Assembly (NCBI GenBank): GCA_964443135.1
Contig: CAYUBQ010000105.1
Location: forward strand, 1 to 10,738
Direction: 5' to 3'
Length of the DNA stretch: 10,738 nt
DNA from: JAIPEI01 sp964443135
GTDB lineage: Bacteria; Desulfobacterota; DSM-4660; Desulfatiglandales; HGW-15
Each line of letters opens with the position of its first letter. The first letter of the stretch is position 1. Below, one piece after another: positions 1 through 6,170 of the stretch. The position numbers were made by a program, and so were the translations under genes. A model generated the notes under the pieces. That model was not told the DNA's origin, made no database searches, and was given only the letters and a program-made list of their open reading frames with translations.

Positions 1-100
1 CATTTCCCCTGAAACAGTGGAATGCCTCAGGTGACAAACCCGCCAGCCTCTACGGCTCGTTCCGGTTGAACTGGAGCAAGCCCCCAGAAGCACACACTTT

Positions 101-310
101 TCATCTTGAATTCAAAAACGGAATCGCCGATTCTTTTTTTGGAGGAAAGCAAAGGCCGGAAGCAGGTGCTAGCGCACCTAGATCGATGCAGTTCTGAATC
201 GCCATTTGTAAGATGTCGATGTCGCTTCCGGGTCGCATACGACCCGAAGCCGCTGAGCCGAACAAGTAGGCGGCGACAATCGGGCGGCACCCGGAAAATA
301 ACGATTGGGT
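101..310 (-). pseudogene. Remnant of an MNT nucleotidyltransferase / HEPN (MntA-HepT-like) pair
   Basis: The open minus-strand frame between stops at 311-313 and 101-103 has no ATG, GTG or TTG before its recognisable part. It reads IVAAYLFGSAASGRMRPGSD and then IDI, which is an exact GSX10DXD motif, the active-site signature of minimal nucleotidyltransferases such as the antitoxin MntA. Straight after it, LQMAIQNCIDLGA resembles the helix of HEPN/DUF86 (HepT) toxins (family pattern roughly LQ-A-I-NxIDL-xH). In intact modules these lie in two separate proteins of about 100-140 residues each. Here the N-terminus and C-terminal half of the MNT part and the N-terminus and RX4-6H motif of the HEPN part are missing, so an internal deletion has probably fused two remnants. 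Not expected to be functional. The MNT motif is the firm part; the HEPN assignment is weaker. Confidence 0.55.
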
Positions 311-460
311 TCACTCGGACAGGTGTGTCATGTCAGTTTTCATCTTGCGATACGCTCTCAGCGTGAGGCATGGACAAGCTTTGTCCTTTGTTCACACTGG
401 GTCAATATCCTTCAGTTTCTCCCGCCGGTCAAAACCATTTTTCAGAATCGCAAGGATCAC
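311..460. other. Intergenic stretch without a recognisable gene
   Basis: No protein family was recognised here in any frame. It contains a small inverted repeat, GGACAA-gct-TTGTCC, within 371-388. It lies between the minus-strand MNT/HEPN remnant and the plus-strand ABC-exporter remnant and is best read as degraded flank DNA. Confidence 0.3.
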
Positions 461-613
461 CCCCACGGGGTGTGGACCCGCTTTCGAGGCCCGCCCCGGC
501 TCATTGGCGGCTCGACCCTGTCGGGCGGCGAAAAGCAGCGGGTCTCCACCGCCAGGGCGATTTTGAAAGACACGTCCATCGTCCTGCTCGACGAAGCGGC
601 CGCCTGCCTGAAT
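461..613 (+). pseudogene. Fragment of an ABC exporter nucleotide-binding domain
   Basis: Codons 500-613 encode LIGGSTLSGGEKQRVSTARA followed by ILKDTSIVLLDEAAACLN. This is the ABC signature plus Walker B/D-loop block of fused permease-ATPase exporters (MsbA/YbtP-type half transporters; family pattern GGSTLSGGEKQRISIARA, then ILKDAPIVLLDEATASLD). A preceding PHGVWT (about 461-478) may correspond to the usual LPEGYxT. No transmembrane domain, Walker A or Q-loop is found upstream, and the frame ends at a stop (641-643) soon after the D-loop without the H-loop. Key positions have drifted: ATASLD became AAACLN, losing the D-loop Asp. It is therefore a truncated, decayed copy. It points away from the receptor gene, on the strand opposite to the operon. 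Half-exporters of this kind occur near metallophore/siderophore loci, but that link is inference here. Confidence 0.65.
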
Positions 614-632
614 TTTTCGACCGGCGCTTCAG

Positions 633-673
633 AAAAAAGTTGACTCACCCCATTCTAGAAGTCGTAGGTGAGC
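633..673 (-). terminator. Possible intrinsic terminator of the operon
   Basis: On the minus strand GCTCACC (complement of 667-673) can pair with GGTGAGT (complement of 643-649), a 7-bp stem with one G-U pair. The 17-nt loop includes the receptor stop codon. Four nucleotides after the stem comes a run of six T (complement of 633-638). The position, at the very end of the last operon gene, is right for a rho-independent terminator. The large loop, moderate stem and 4-nt spacer make it a weak example. Confidence 0.35.
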
Positions 674-2691
674 GTCAGATAAAACGCCCTTGCATTGCTC
701 CCTGCGTACTGATTCTCACCCGACCAGAAGCTGACGAACTCTGAATAGGTCTCGTCGGTCAGGTTTTTCACGTCCAGGGACAGCTTCCAGAGCCCGCCCA
801 GGGTCTGAATCACCTTCAGGTCGATGATGTCATACCCGTCGTAGGCGTTCTGGTTGGTGGCGTCGGTGAACCATTTCCCTGCAGCGTCATACCAGCCCCT
901 GACCTCGGTGGTCTCCCACGGAAGCGTGTACTGGACCCCCACCTTGAGATGGTACTCGGGGACATTGGCCAGTTCGTTGCCCGCATTGGGCCCGTTCTCG
1001 AACTGCGTGTCGTGGTGGGTATAGGCGGCAAAAAGCTCGAGAGCATCCAAGGGGCGGACGTTCAGCTCCAGCTCATGGCCCTTCCGTGCGGCGTCGCCCT
1101 GGCTGACCCACTCACCCCGCACAAAGGCGAGGCCGGCTTCTTCCTGGTCGAAGTATGCGTACCGGAACAAAAGCCAGTCCCACGGCTGGGCCTTGAACCC
1201 GAGCTCCCAGAAGAAGAAGTCTCTTTCATCCGGTGCGTTGGCGGCATACTTGTTCGTGCCGTAGGGAAGCGCAAAGGTGGTGGCCGCATTCCCGTACAAG
1301 CTGATCTGCTCGACAGGCGTTACAATCACACCGCCTTTGTAGGTGGTGACATCGTAATCCTTCATGTCCCTGTGAAGGCCGGTCACCGAGTTGGTGGTGT
1401 CGCCGCTGAACCGGTCGTGGCGAATGCCGCCGAAGAGGCGCAGCAGGGACACGGGCTCGTACACGGCCTTCGCGTAAGCCCCGTAGTCGATGAAATCAAA
1501 GACACCGTTGTCTTCATCGCCTGCGACGAGCGTGTCTCTCCGCCTCGCCGTGGTGTTCCAGACCTCTCCTTCGCTCTCGAAGATGCGGTAGTCGAATCCC
1601 ACGTCCAACTCGAGGATCTGGTCCGCTGCGGGCTTCGTGTCCCAGCCCAGGTTCGTCAGAAAACCGTAGGTCTCGTTTTCCCAGTGGCCTTCCGTTTGTC
1701 CGCCGCCCCAGTCCGCATATCGCGAGTAGGTGTCATGGATGGTCCAGAGCTTGGCCTCGAGGTCGAGTTCCGGACCCAAAGCCCAGTCGAAGTGCAACGA
1801 GCCCTCGGTGAGGTCCTTGTATCCTCCGTCGTCCTCGGAGGTGGGGATGCTCTGCCTGGGGTCCTCCCGCCAGAAGCTTTCGGGCAGGTAGCCGGCGGTC
1901 TCCCAGTCCGCGTTGTACACATGGGTGTGGAGGCCCACCTGGATGTCCTCATTGGGCCGGTAGTACCACTTGCCGTAGGCGTTCTGCCGTTCGCGATGGG
2001 CGTCGTCGCGCCATCCGTCCGCGTCGTAGTACTCCACCGAGTAGACCTGGTTGAAACGGTTGTCGAAGTGTTCCTTCCCAAAGGTGACATAGGCCTTTTT
2101 GTGGTCCCAGCTTCCATAGGAGGTCTTGGCCTTCATGAAATCGCCGCGGGTCCTCGTGTGGAAGTGGAGGATGCCGGCCCGGCTCCAGTTCCCGTACCTC
2201 GCGTCGATGGGGCCCTTGATCAGCTCCACCCGGTCCACCTCCTCGGGCGTCAGCTGGTTGAGATCCGGCGCTCCGTCCGCGCTGCCCAGGTGGCTGTTGA
2301 TGGGGATCCCGTCAATGGTGACCACGGTGTGGTTCCCGTGGCTGTTGTTGTCGTGTCCCCTGAGCGTGAACCCGTTGGGAACACCTCCGTTCCCGTAGTC
2401 CCCGATGGAGATGCCGGGCAGCTTCCGCAGGAGCTCCAGCGCGTTGTCCACGTTTTCGTACTTGATCTCGTCGGCGCCCAGGACGTCCACGGAACCGGGC
2501 AGGTCGATGTTGTCCGTAACCGAGGTTTGTTCCCGGACGTGGACCTCCCCGATGTTCATGAACACCTTGCCCGACCCTGGTTCCAGGGTTTCCTGGGCCT
2601 CGTCCTCGGCGAGCGAAGGCTGTGCTGTGCAGAAAAGCGATGCCCACAGCAGAAGGATTCCTGCGAAAAAGGCCGTTCTGAATCGCGTCAT
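655..2691 (-). CDS. TonB-dependent outer-membrane receptor, probable metal or metal-chelate uptake
   Basis: A 678-residue receptor imports a scarce ligand across the outer membrane using TonB energy. The start at 2691 is preferred over an ATG 13 codons upstream: AAGGAGAG sits about 7 nt before it and it begins directly with a signal peptide (MTRFR, hydrophobic residues 7-23, likely cleavage after PSLA at residue 28). A TonB-box-like stretch (IGEVHVRE, about 47-54) precedes the plug (about 55-185), which has the family's LPGISIGDYG and VELIKGP-ARYGN motifs. The remainder is an aromatic-rich, alternating beta-barrel ending in YLTLTYDF, with the terminal Phe expected for BAM-dependent assembly. 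The plug is unusually rich in histidine (H113, H118, H121, H134, H176, H178), and the usual GVINI-type strand reads ILHFHTR. It is the last gene of the train, separated from tonB by 343 nt. Substrate is inferred from the NikA-like ABC system; receptors of this fold also take siderophores and cobalamin. Confidence 0.93.
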   Translation of the reverse strand: MTRFRTAFFAGILLLWASLFCTAQPSLAEDEAQETLEPGSGKVFMNIGEVHVREQTSVTDNIDLPGSVDVLGADEIKYENVDNALELLRKLPGISIGDYGNGGVPNGFTLRGHDNNSHGNHTVVTIDGIPINSHLGSADGAPDLNQLTPEEVDRVELIKGPIDARYGNWSRAGILHFHTRTRGDFMKAKTSYGSWDHKKAYVTFGKEHFDNRFNQVYSVEYYDADGWRDDAHRERQNAYGKWYYRPNEDIQVGLHTHVYNADWETAGYLPESFWREDPRQSIPTSEDDGGYKDLTEGSLHFDWALGPELDLEAKLWTIHDTYSRYADWGGGQTEGHWENETYGFLTNLGWDTKPAADQILELDVGFDYRIFESEGEVWNTTARRRDTLVAGDEDNGVFDFIDYGAYAKAVYEPVSLLRLFGGIRHDRFSGDTTNSVTGLHRDMKDYDVTTYKGGVIVTPVEQISLYGNAATTFALPYGTNKYAANAPDERDFFFWELGFKAQPWDWLLFRYAYFDQEEAGLAFVRGEWVSQGDAARKGHELELNVRPLDALELFAAYTHHDTQFENGPNAGNELANVPEYHLKVGVQYTLPWETTEVRGWYDAAGKWFTDATNQNAYDGYDIIDLKVIQTLGGLWKLSLDVKNLTDETYSEFVSFWSGENQYAGSNARAFYLTLTYDF

Positions 2692-3034
2692 GTTGCCTCT
2701 CCTTTCCCAGAAATGATCGTATGACCGCACCCACAGGTGCGCCGGTTCCCCCGGTGGAGGAAACCGGCAAAGGACCGCCAGAGGCCGATGACGGCCTTTG
2801 CAGTCGCGGCGGCCCGCACGCTGAGGGGTGGACGTGGTGAATGATGCCCCCGCCCGGTTGACGGGGAGATGGCGCAGGGGTATAAGGCGGGAGGGAATCC
2901 CTCACATCGAGGGCCCACCAGGAAGGCAGCCGGCTCACCTTGGCGGGGGATCGGCTGCCTTCCGCCCCTCGAAACACTTATGCTCCGGCTTTGGATTCGC
3001 TCGGATCACCTCCTTTCTCCTCACGCCGTCGGCG
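2692..3034 (-). promoter_or_regulatory. Hairpin-rich 343-nt leader between tonB and the receptor gene
   Basis: This is the only sizeable gap in an otherwise tightly packed operon. In transcription order it holds: a 16-nt extended Shine-Dalgarno-like sequence (3003-3018); a perfect 12-bp stem (2921-2932 with 2952-2963, 19-nt loop); a CCCTC arm (2899-2903) that can pair either with 2909-2913 or with 2891-2895, two mutually exclusive hairpins; a GGCCG/CGGCC hairpin (2783-2796) nested with a GCAAAGG/CCTTTGC pairing (2767-2773 with 2795-2801); a GCCGGTT/AACCGGC pairing (2741-2747 with 2762-2768); and a 6-bp CGCACC/GGTGCG hairpin with a 4-nt loop (2726-2741). The last ends about 35 nt before the receptor start. 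No known riboswitch class or sigma-70 promoter was recognised. It could be a regulatory RNA leader, an mRNA-processing region that lets the receptor be expressed at a different level, or both. Confidence 0.4.
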
Positions 3035-3733
3035 TCAGGTCAGCTCGAACACGATGGTCAGCTCGACCGGCACCTCGCCCTGAAAGTGTCTCTGCGGCGG
3101 GACCGGAAACGGGCCGGCGTCCCGGATGGCCTGAAGAGCGGCCTGGTCCAGCAGTCGGTTGTCGGACGACTTGTGGATGCAAACGCCCTGGGGCCTGCCC
3201 TCCTTTGAGATCACGAAACGCACCGTGGTCCGGCCCTCCTGGTTCCGCTCCTTGGCGGGCTCCGGGTATCGCTTTTTCTGTTCTATGCGTAGCCGAACGA
3301 GGTCGAAGTAGTCCCGCGCCGTGTCGAACTCCCCGCCCGCCGGTTCAACCGGAGGAGCCGGCTGCCAGCGCGCCGCCGGAATTCCGGCCGTCTGCGGGAG
3401 ATCGGGGACGGGGATCGTCTCCACCAGGCTTTCGGGCGTTTCCGCATCGACCGGATCCGTTTTCATGGGTTTCAGAGGGGGAAGGGGCCGAACGTCGGTG
3501 CGGGGTTTGTGGAGGTCCACGTCCTGCGGCTGCTTTCTGGGCCTGGGGCGGGGTCGGGGAATGGCCCGGGTTTCGGGCTTGGAGACGTCCGCAAGAGACA
3601 GCTCGATGACGCTCACATCACGGGAACGATAATCATCGACCAGGTGGTGGAAAAGCACGGTGTGAATACCCAGGGAGAAGAGCACCAGTCCCCTGAAAAG
3701 CCTGTTCGCCGGTTGTTTTCGTGCATTCACCAC
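3035..3733 (-). CDS. tonB: TonB energy-transducing protein
   Basis: A 232-residue TonB that spans the periplasm and passes proton-motive force from ExbB/ExbD to the outer-membrane receptor. The single N-terminal membrane helix (about residues 12-31) carries S20-x3-H24, equivalent to the functionally important Ser16/His20 pair of E. coli TonB. A proline-rich, basic spacer follows (PRPRPRPRKQP near 59-69, PLPPLKP near 83-89, more prolines to about 131). The C-terminal domain (about 141-232) shows the family pattern: YPEPA, VRFVISKEGRPQGV, SSDNRLLDQAAL and PFPVPP. The start is GTG (two consecutive GTG codons, 3733 or 3730), with an AGAGG site 10 nt upstream. It begins 6 nt after the second ATPase stop, so this TonB is built into the ABC operon and is probably dedicated to this receptor. 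ExbB/ExbD lie upstream in the same train. Confidence 0.95.
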   Translation of the reverse strand: MVNARKQPANRLFRGLVLFSLGIHTVLFHHLVDDYRSRDVSVIELSLADVSKPETRAIPRPRPRPRKQPQDVDLHKPRTDVRPLPPLKPMKTDPVDAETPESLVETIPVPDLPQTAGIPAARWQPAPPVEPAGGEFDTARDYFDLVRLRIEQKKRYPEPAKERNQEGRTTVRFVISKEGRPQGVCIHKSSDNRLLDQAALQAIRDAGPFPVPPQRHFQGEVPVELTIVFELT

Positions 3734-3739
3734 CCGTAC

Positions 3740-4354
3740 CTACCTCTTCTCCTGGATCCCGCTGATGTCCAGGACGCGGTCGCAAACCCGGTTCATCAGG
3801 GCCTTGTCGTGACTGACGGCCAGCAAGCCCACCCCGTTCTCCCTCACGTAGGCGAGCAGCATGTGCCAGATCTGGGCCTGTGTCAGGGCGTCCAGCATGG
3901 TGGTGATCTCGTCGGCCACCAGGTAGCGGGTCTCCGGTCTCAGGACCCTCGCAATGGCCACGCGCTGAAGCTCGCCTCCCGAGAGCTCGTAAGGCTTTCG
4001 CTCGAGCCACGTCTCATCGACGTGGAAGTGTCGAAAGGTTTCTTGCACCCGAGGCCCCGGCTCTGCGAGGGAATCGAGGATCGACCACCTGGGGTTGAGC
4101 GCGGTCTCCGGGTGCTGGAAAACCATCTGGGCCGGGCAGTACCCCCTGTCCGGCAAGCCGGCCCCGTCGAGGAGCACCTCTCCCCGGGACGGCGTCAGAA
4201 ATCCTGTCAGGAGTCCGGCCAGGGTGGATTTCCCCTGCCCGCTGAGGCCGGTCAGACCGACGATCTCGCCGCGGCCCAAGGAAAGGGTGGCACTCGAGAG
4301 GATCCACGGCAGCTTGCGGCCGTATCGAAAGGAGACGTTTCTGGCCTCAAGCAT
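3740..4354 (-). CDS. ABC transporter ATPase, NikE/DppF-type, short form
   Basis: The second ATPase of the nickel/peptide-type importer, 204 residues, expected to form a cytoplasmic heterodimer with the ATPase encoded just upstream. All core motifs are intact: Walker A GLSGQGKS (36-43), Q-loop Gln80 in VFQHPE, signature LSGGELQR (124-131), Walker B YLVADE (144-149), a canonical D-loop MLDA, and the H-loop His182 in SHD. ERKPYELSGGELQRVAIARV is typical of NikE/DppF proteins. It ends soon after the H-loop region, lacking the C-terminal oligopeptide-transporter extension, so it is shorter than the usual 250-330 residues. Its start overlaps the previous gene's end by 8 nt, with GAGG about 8 nt before ATG, and tonB follows after 6 nt. 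Metal specificity is inferred from the whole system rather than visible in this subunit. Confidence 0.92.
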   Translation of the reverse strand: MLEARNVSFRYGRKLPWILSSATLSLGRGEIVGLTGLSGQGKSTLAGLLTGFLTPSRGEVLLDGAGLPDRGYCPAQMVFQHPETALNPRWSILDSLAEPGPRVQETFRHFHVDETWLERKPYELSGGELQRVAIARVLRPETRYLVADEITTMLDALTQAQIWHMLLAYVRENGVGLLAVSHDKALMNRVCDRVLDISGIQEKR

Positions 4355-5276
4355 GATGGCACCTCACGAGTCCTCCCCGCAGGGAGCGGAAGGGGGGGAG
4401 CCCTTCGCTGCACCCTGAGGAGCCTTCCGGGCAGCGATCCCGGTAGGGACACGCCGCCAGGCCCTGCCCGGGTGCAGGCTGGTCGCCGGGGACCGGCTCG
4501 AAGCCGTTGTTCGGGAGCGCGAGCCAGAGGGCGCGTGTGAACGGGTGCCGTAGCCGTCCTCCCCCGTCCCGAAAGTCGCCGACCGGGGCCTCTTCCACCA
4601 CGGTCCCTGCGTAAAAGACCGCCACCTTGTCCGCCACCTCGAGGACGCTCTCCAGCTCGTGAGAGATGAGGAGGACGCCTCGGCCCTCGTCCGCAAGGTC
4701 CCGAAGATGACGGAGGCTCTCCCGGAGGATGTCCGCATGAAGCCCGGGTGTGGGCTCGTCAGCGACGAGAAGGTCGGCGTTTCCCACTGTAGCCGTGGCC
4801 AGCAGGACCCGCCGGGCCATGCCGCCCGAGATCTGAAAGGGGAAAAGGCGCTCCGCAGAAGCGGGAAGCCCATAGCGCTCGAACGCGCGCCGCTGCCGCT
4901 CGGCCGCCGTCTTTTTCCCCGCCCCGCTCAAGAAGGCGGCCCGCCGGACCTGCGCCCCGATCCGCTGGAGCGGGTCGAGAAAGGCCACGGACTGGGGGAC
5001 CAGGGCCATCTCCCGACCGCGGAGCACCTTCTGTCGCTCCGGGGTGAGCGGAGTTCCTTTGAACCGGATTCTCCCGGAGACCCGGGCGTTTCCGGGCAGC
5101 GTGCCCAGCACGGCGTGGGCGAGCAGGCTCTTACCGGAGCCGCTGGCGCCTGCCACCGCCACCAGCTCGCCCCGGCCCACGTGGAGGTCCAGGCCGTTGA
5201 GCACCTGCATATCCTTGCGGATCAGACCGGTGTCGTATCGCACGAACGAGAGGGTGAGATGACGCACATCCAACAT
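4347..5276 (-). CDS. ABC transporter ATPase, NikD/DppD-type, with four-cysteine C-terminal domain
   Basis: The first ATPase of the importer, 309 residues. Walker A GASGSGKS (43-50), Q-loop Gln95 (LVPQS), Walker B DLLVADE (168-174, catalytic Glu174) and H-loop His206 are present. The signature is ISGGM (149-153) rather than LSGGQ; SGGM is also seen in E. coli NikD. The D-loop region reads TPGLHA instead of the usual TxALD, so this half of the ATPase pair departs from consensus. The C-terminal oligopeptide-transporter domain holds four cysteines, C276-x5-C282-x6-C289-x16-C306, a pattern that binds a [4Fe-4S] cluster in some DppD-type proteins (family knowledge; not shown here). AGGAG lies 6 nt before the ATG, which follows the permease stop by 3 nt; the 3' end overlaps the next ATPase gene by 8 nt. 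Confidence 0.93.
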   Translation of the reverse strand: MLDVRHLTLSFVRYDTGLIRKDMQVLNGLDLHVGRGELVAVAGASGSGKSLLAHAVLGTLPGNARVSGRIRFKGTPLTPERQKVLRGREMALVPQSVAFLDPLQRIGAQVRRAAFLSGAGKKTAAERQRRAFERYGLPASAERLFPFQISGGMARRVLLATATVGNADLLVADEPTPGLHADILRESLRHLRDLADEGRGVLLISHELESVLEVADKVAVFYAGTVVEEAPVGDFRDGGGRLRHPFTRALWLALPNNGFEPVPGDQPAPGQGLAACPYRDRCPEGSSGCSEGLPPFRSLRGGLVRCHHA

Positions 5277-5279
5277 GGT

Positions 5280-6170
5280 TCACTCCTGGCTGGTCCTGGG
5301 GTTGACGAGGGTTCGGATGTTCTCGCCGAGGATGTCGAAGGCCTTCACCATCAGGAGAAGGGCCGCTCCGGGGATGACGGCCAGCCACCAATACCCCGTG
5401 GAGAGGTGGCGAAGGGACTCTCCCAGAAGGATGCCGATCGAAGGCAGGTGCGGGGTCAAGCCTATGCCGATGAAGCTCAGTGCCGCCTCGTGGGCGATGG
5501 CGTGAGGAAACATGAGAATGAGGGCCACGAGGAACTGAGGTACCAGGTGGGGGAAAAGGTGGCGGCGTGCGACCCAAGCCTTGCTCCGGCCCAGCTTGGG
5601 CGAGGCCTTGACATAGTCGTTCGTCTTGAGGTGAAGGGCCTCCGCGCGAATGATCCGGGCGATGCCGGGCCAGTGGGTGATCGCGACGGCCACCACCACG
5701 CCGGGCATCCCGCCGCCCGCGGCAAAGCAGATCAGGATCTGGAAGACCAGGTGGGGAAGGCTCAAGAAAAGGTCCACCAGCCAGGTGACGAAGAGGTCCA
5801 CTTTCCCGCCCAAAACGGCTGCGGAAAGCCCCAGCACCACCCCCAGAACCGAGCTCACCGCGGCCGCCGCAAGGCCCACGGCCAGGCTGAGCCGCAGGCC
5901 GAGCAGGACCCGTGTGACCATGTCCCGCCCGAGCCAGTCCGTGCCGAAGAGATGCCCGGCCCCGGGGGGCAGGTTTCGCTGCCCCAGGGAGGTCTCCAGC
6001 CCGGACCTCCCCACGGCAAGCCCCAGAAGGAGGATCAGGAGGATGAATCCCACACAGGCCGTGATGGCCGCAACGGTCCGTCCCCGCCGGTGCCGGAGGG
6101 AAGGCATCCATCGGCGGAGTGGCAGGAAGGCCGACCCGGTTTCTCGGGCCAAGACGCCGGTTGTGCTCAT
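5280..6170 (-). CDS. ABC transporter permease, NikC/DppC-type
   Basis: A 296-residue inner-membrane permease of the nickel/peptide (BPD_transp_1) family that pairs with the NikB-like permease. The N-terminal cytoplasmic stretch (to about residue 30) is followed by a membrane helix (about 33-54). A periplasmic segment then contains HLFGTDWLGRDM (73-84), the hallmark of NikC/DppC/OppC proteins. Further hydrophobic segments cover about 92-120, 127-151, 155-170, 211-238 and 258-276. The cytoplasmic coupling (EAA-type) loop is about 176-208, with DYVKASPKLGRSKAWVARRH. Length matches the family (about 270-300). Its ATG overlaps the stop of the preceding permease (ATGA, 6167-6170), with GGAGG 6 nt upstream, so the two permeases are likely translationally coupled and made in equal amounts. 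Confidence 0.94.
   Translation of the reverse strand: MSTTGVLARETGSAFLPLRRWMPSLRHRRGRTVAAITACVGFILLILLLGLAVGRSGLETSLGQRNLPPGAGHLFGTDWLGRDMVTRVLLGLRLSLAVGLAAAAVSSVLGVVLGLSAAVLGGKVDLFVTWLVDLFLSLPHLVFQILICFAAGGGMPGVVVAVAITHWPGIARIIRAEALHLKTNDYVKASPKLGRSKAWVARRHLFPHLVPQFLVALILMFPHAIAHEAALSFIGIGLTPHLPSIGILLGESLRHLSTGYWWLAVIPGAALLLMVKAFDILGENIRTLVNPRTSQE

Noticed and set aside
1..654. Insertion sequence or transposase as the cause of the gene debris
   Set aside because: No transposase frame, terminal inverted repeat pair or target duplication could be identified.
949..2724. 591-codon plus-strand open frame opposite the receptor gene
   Set aside because: It is antisense to a clear TonB-dependent receptor and its translation is valine/glycine-rich with no recognisable domain. 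Long antisense frames are expected in high-GC genes.
2719..2724. GTATGA half-site resembling a NikR operator half (GTATGA-N16-TCATAC), 28 nt before the receptor start
   Set aside because: The position 16 nt further reads GCCGGT, so no partner half is present. A single 6-mer is expected by chance.
2921..2963. The 12-bp stem as an intrinsic terminator after tonB
   Set aside because: No T-run follows the stem on either strand; it may stabilise or process mRNA, but termination is not supported.
3001..3018. 16S rRNA 3'-end remnant (GGATCACCTCCTTTCT on the plus strand)
   Set aside because: Similarity stops at the anti-Shine-Dalgarno tail and the preceding bases do not continue as 16S helix 45. 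It is better explained as an extended Shine-Dalgarno on the minus strand.
2692..3034. Cobalamin riboswitch upstream of the receptor
   Set aside because: Neither strand shows a convincing B12 box (AGCCAGGAGACCTGCC-like) with the upstream CCCGCAACTG core in the right order; only short partial resemblances were found.
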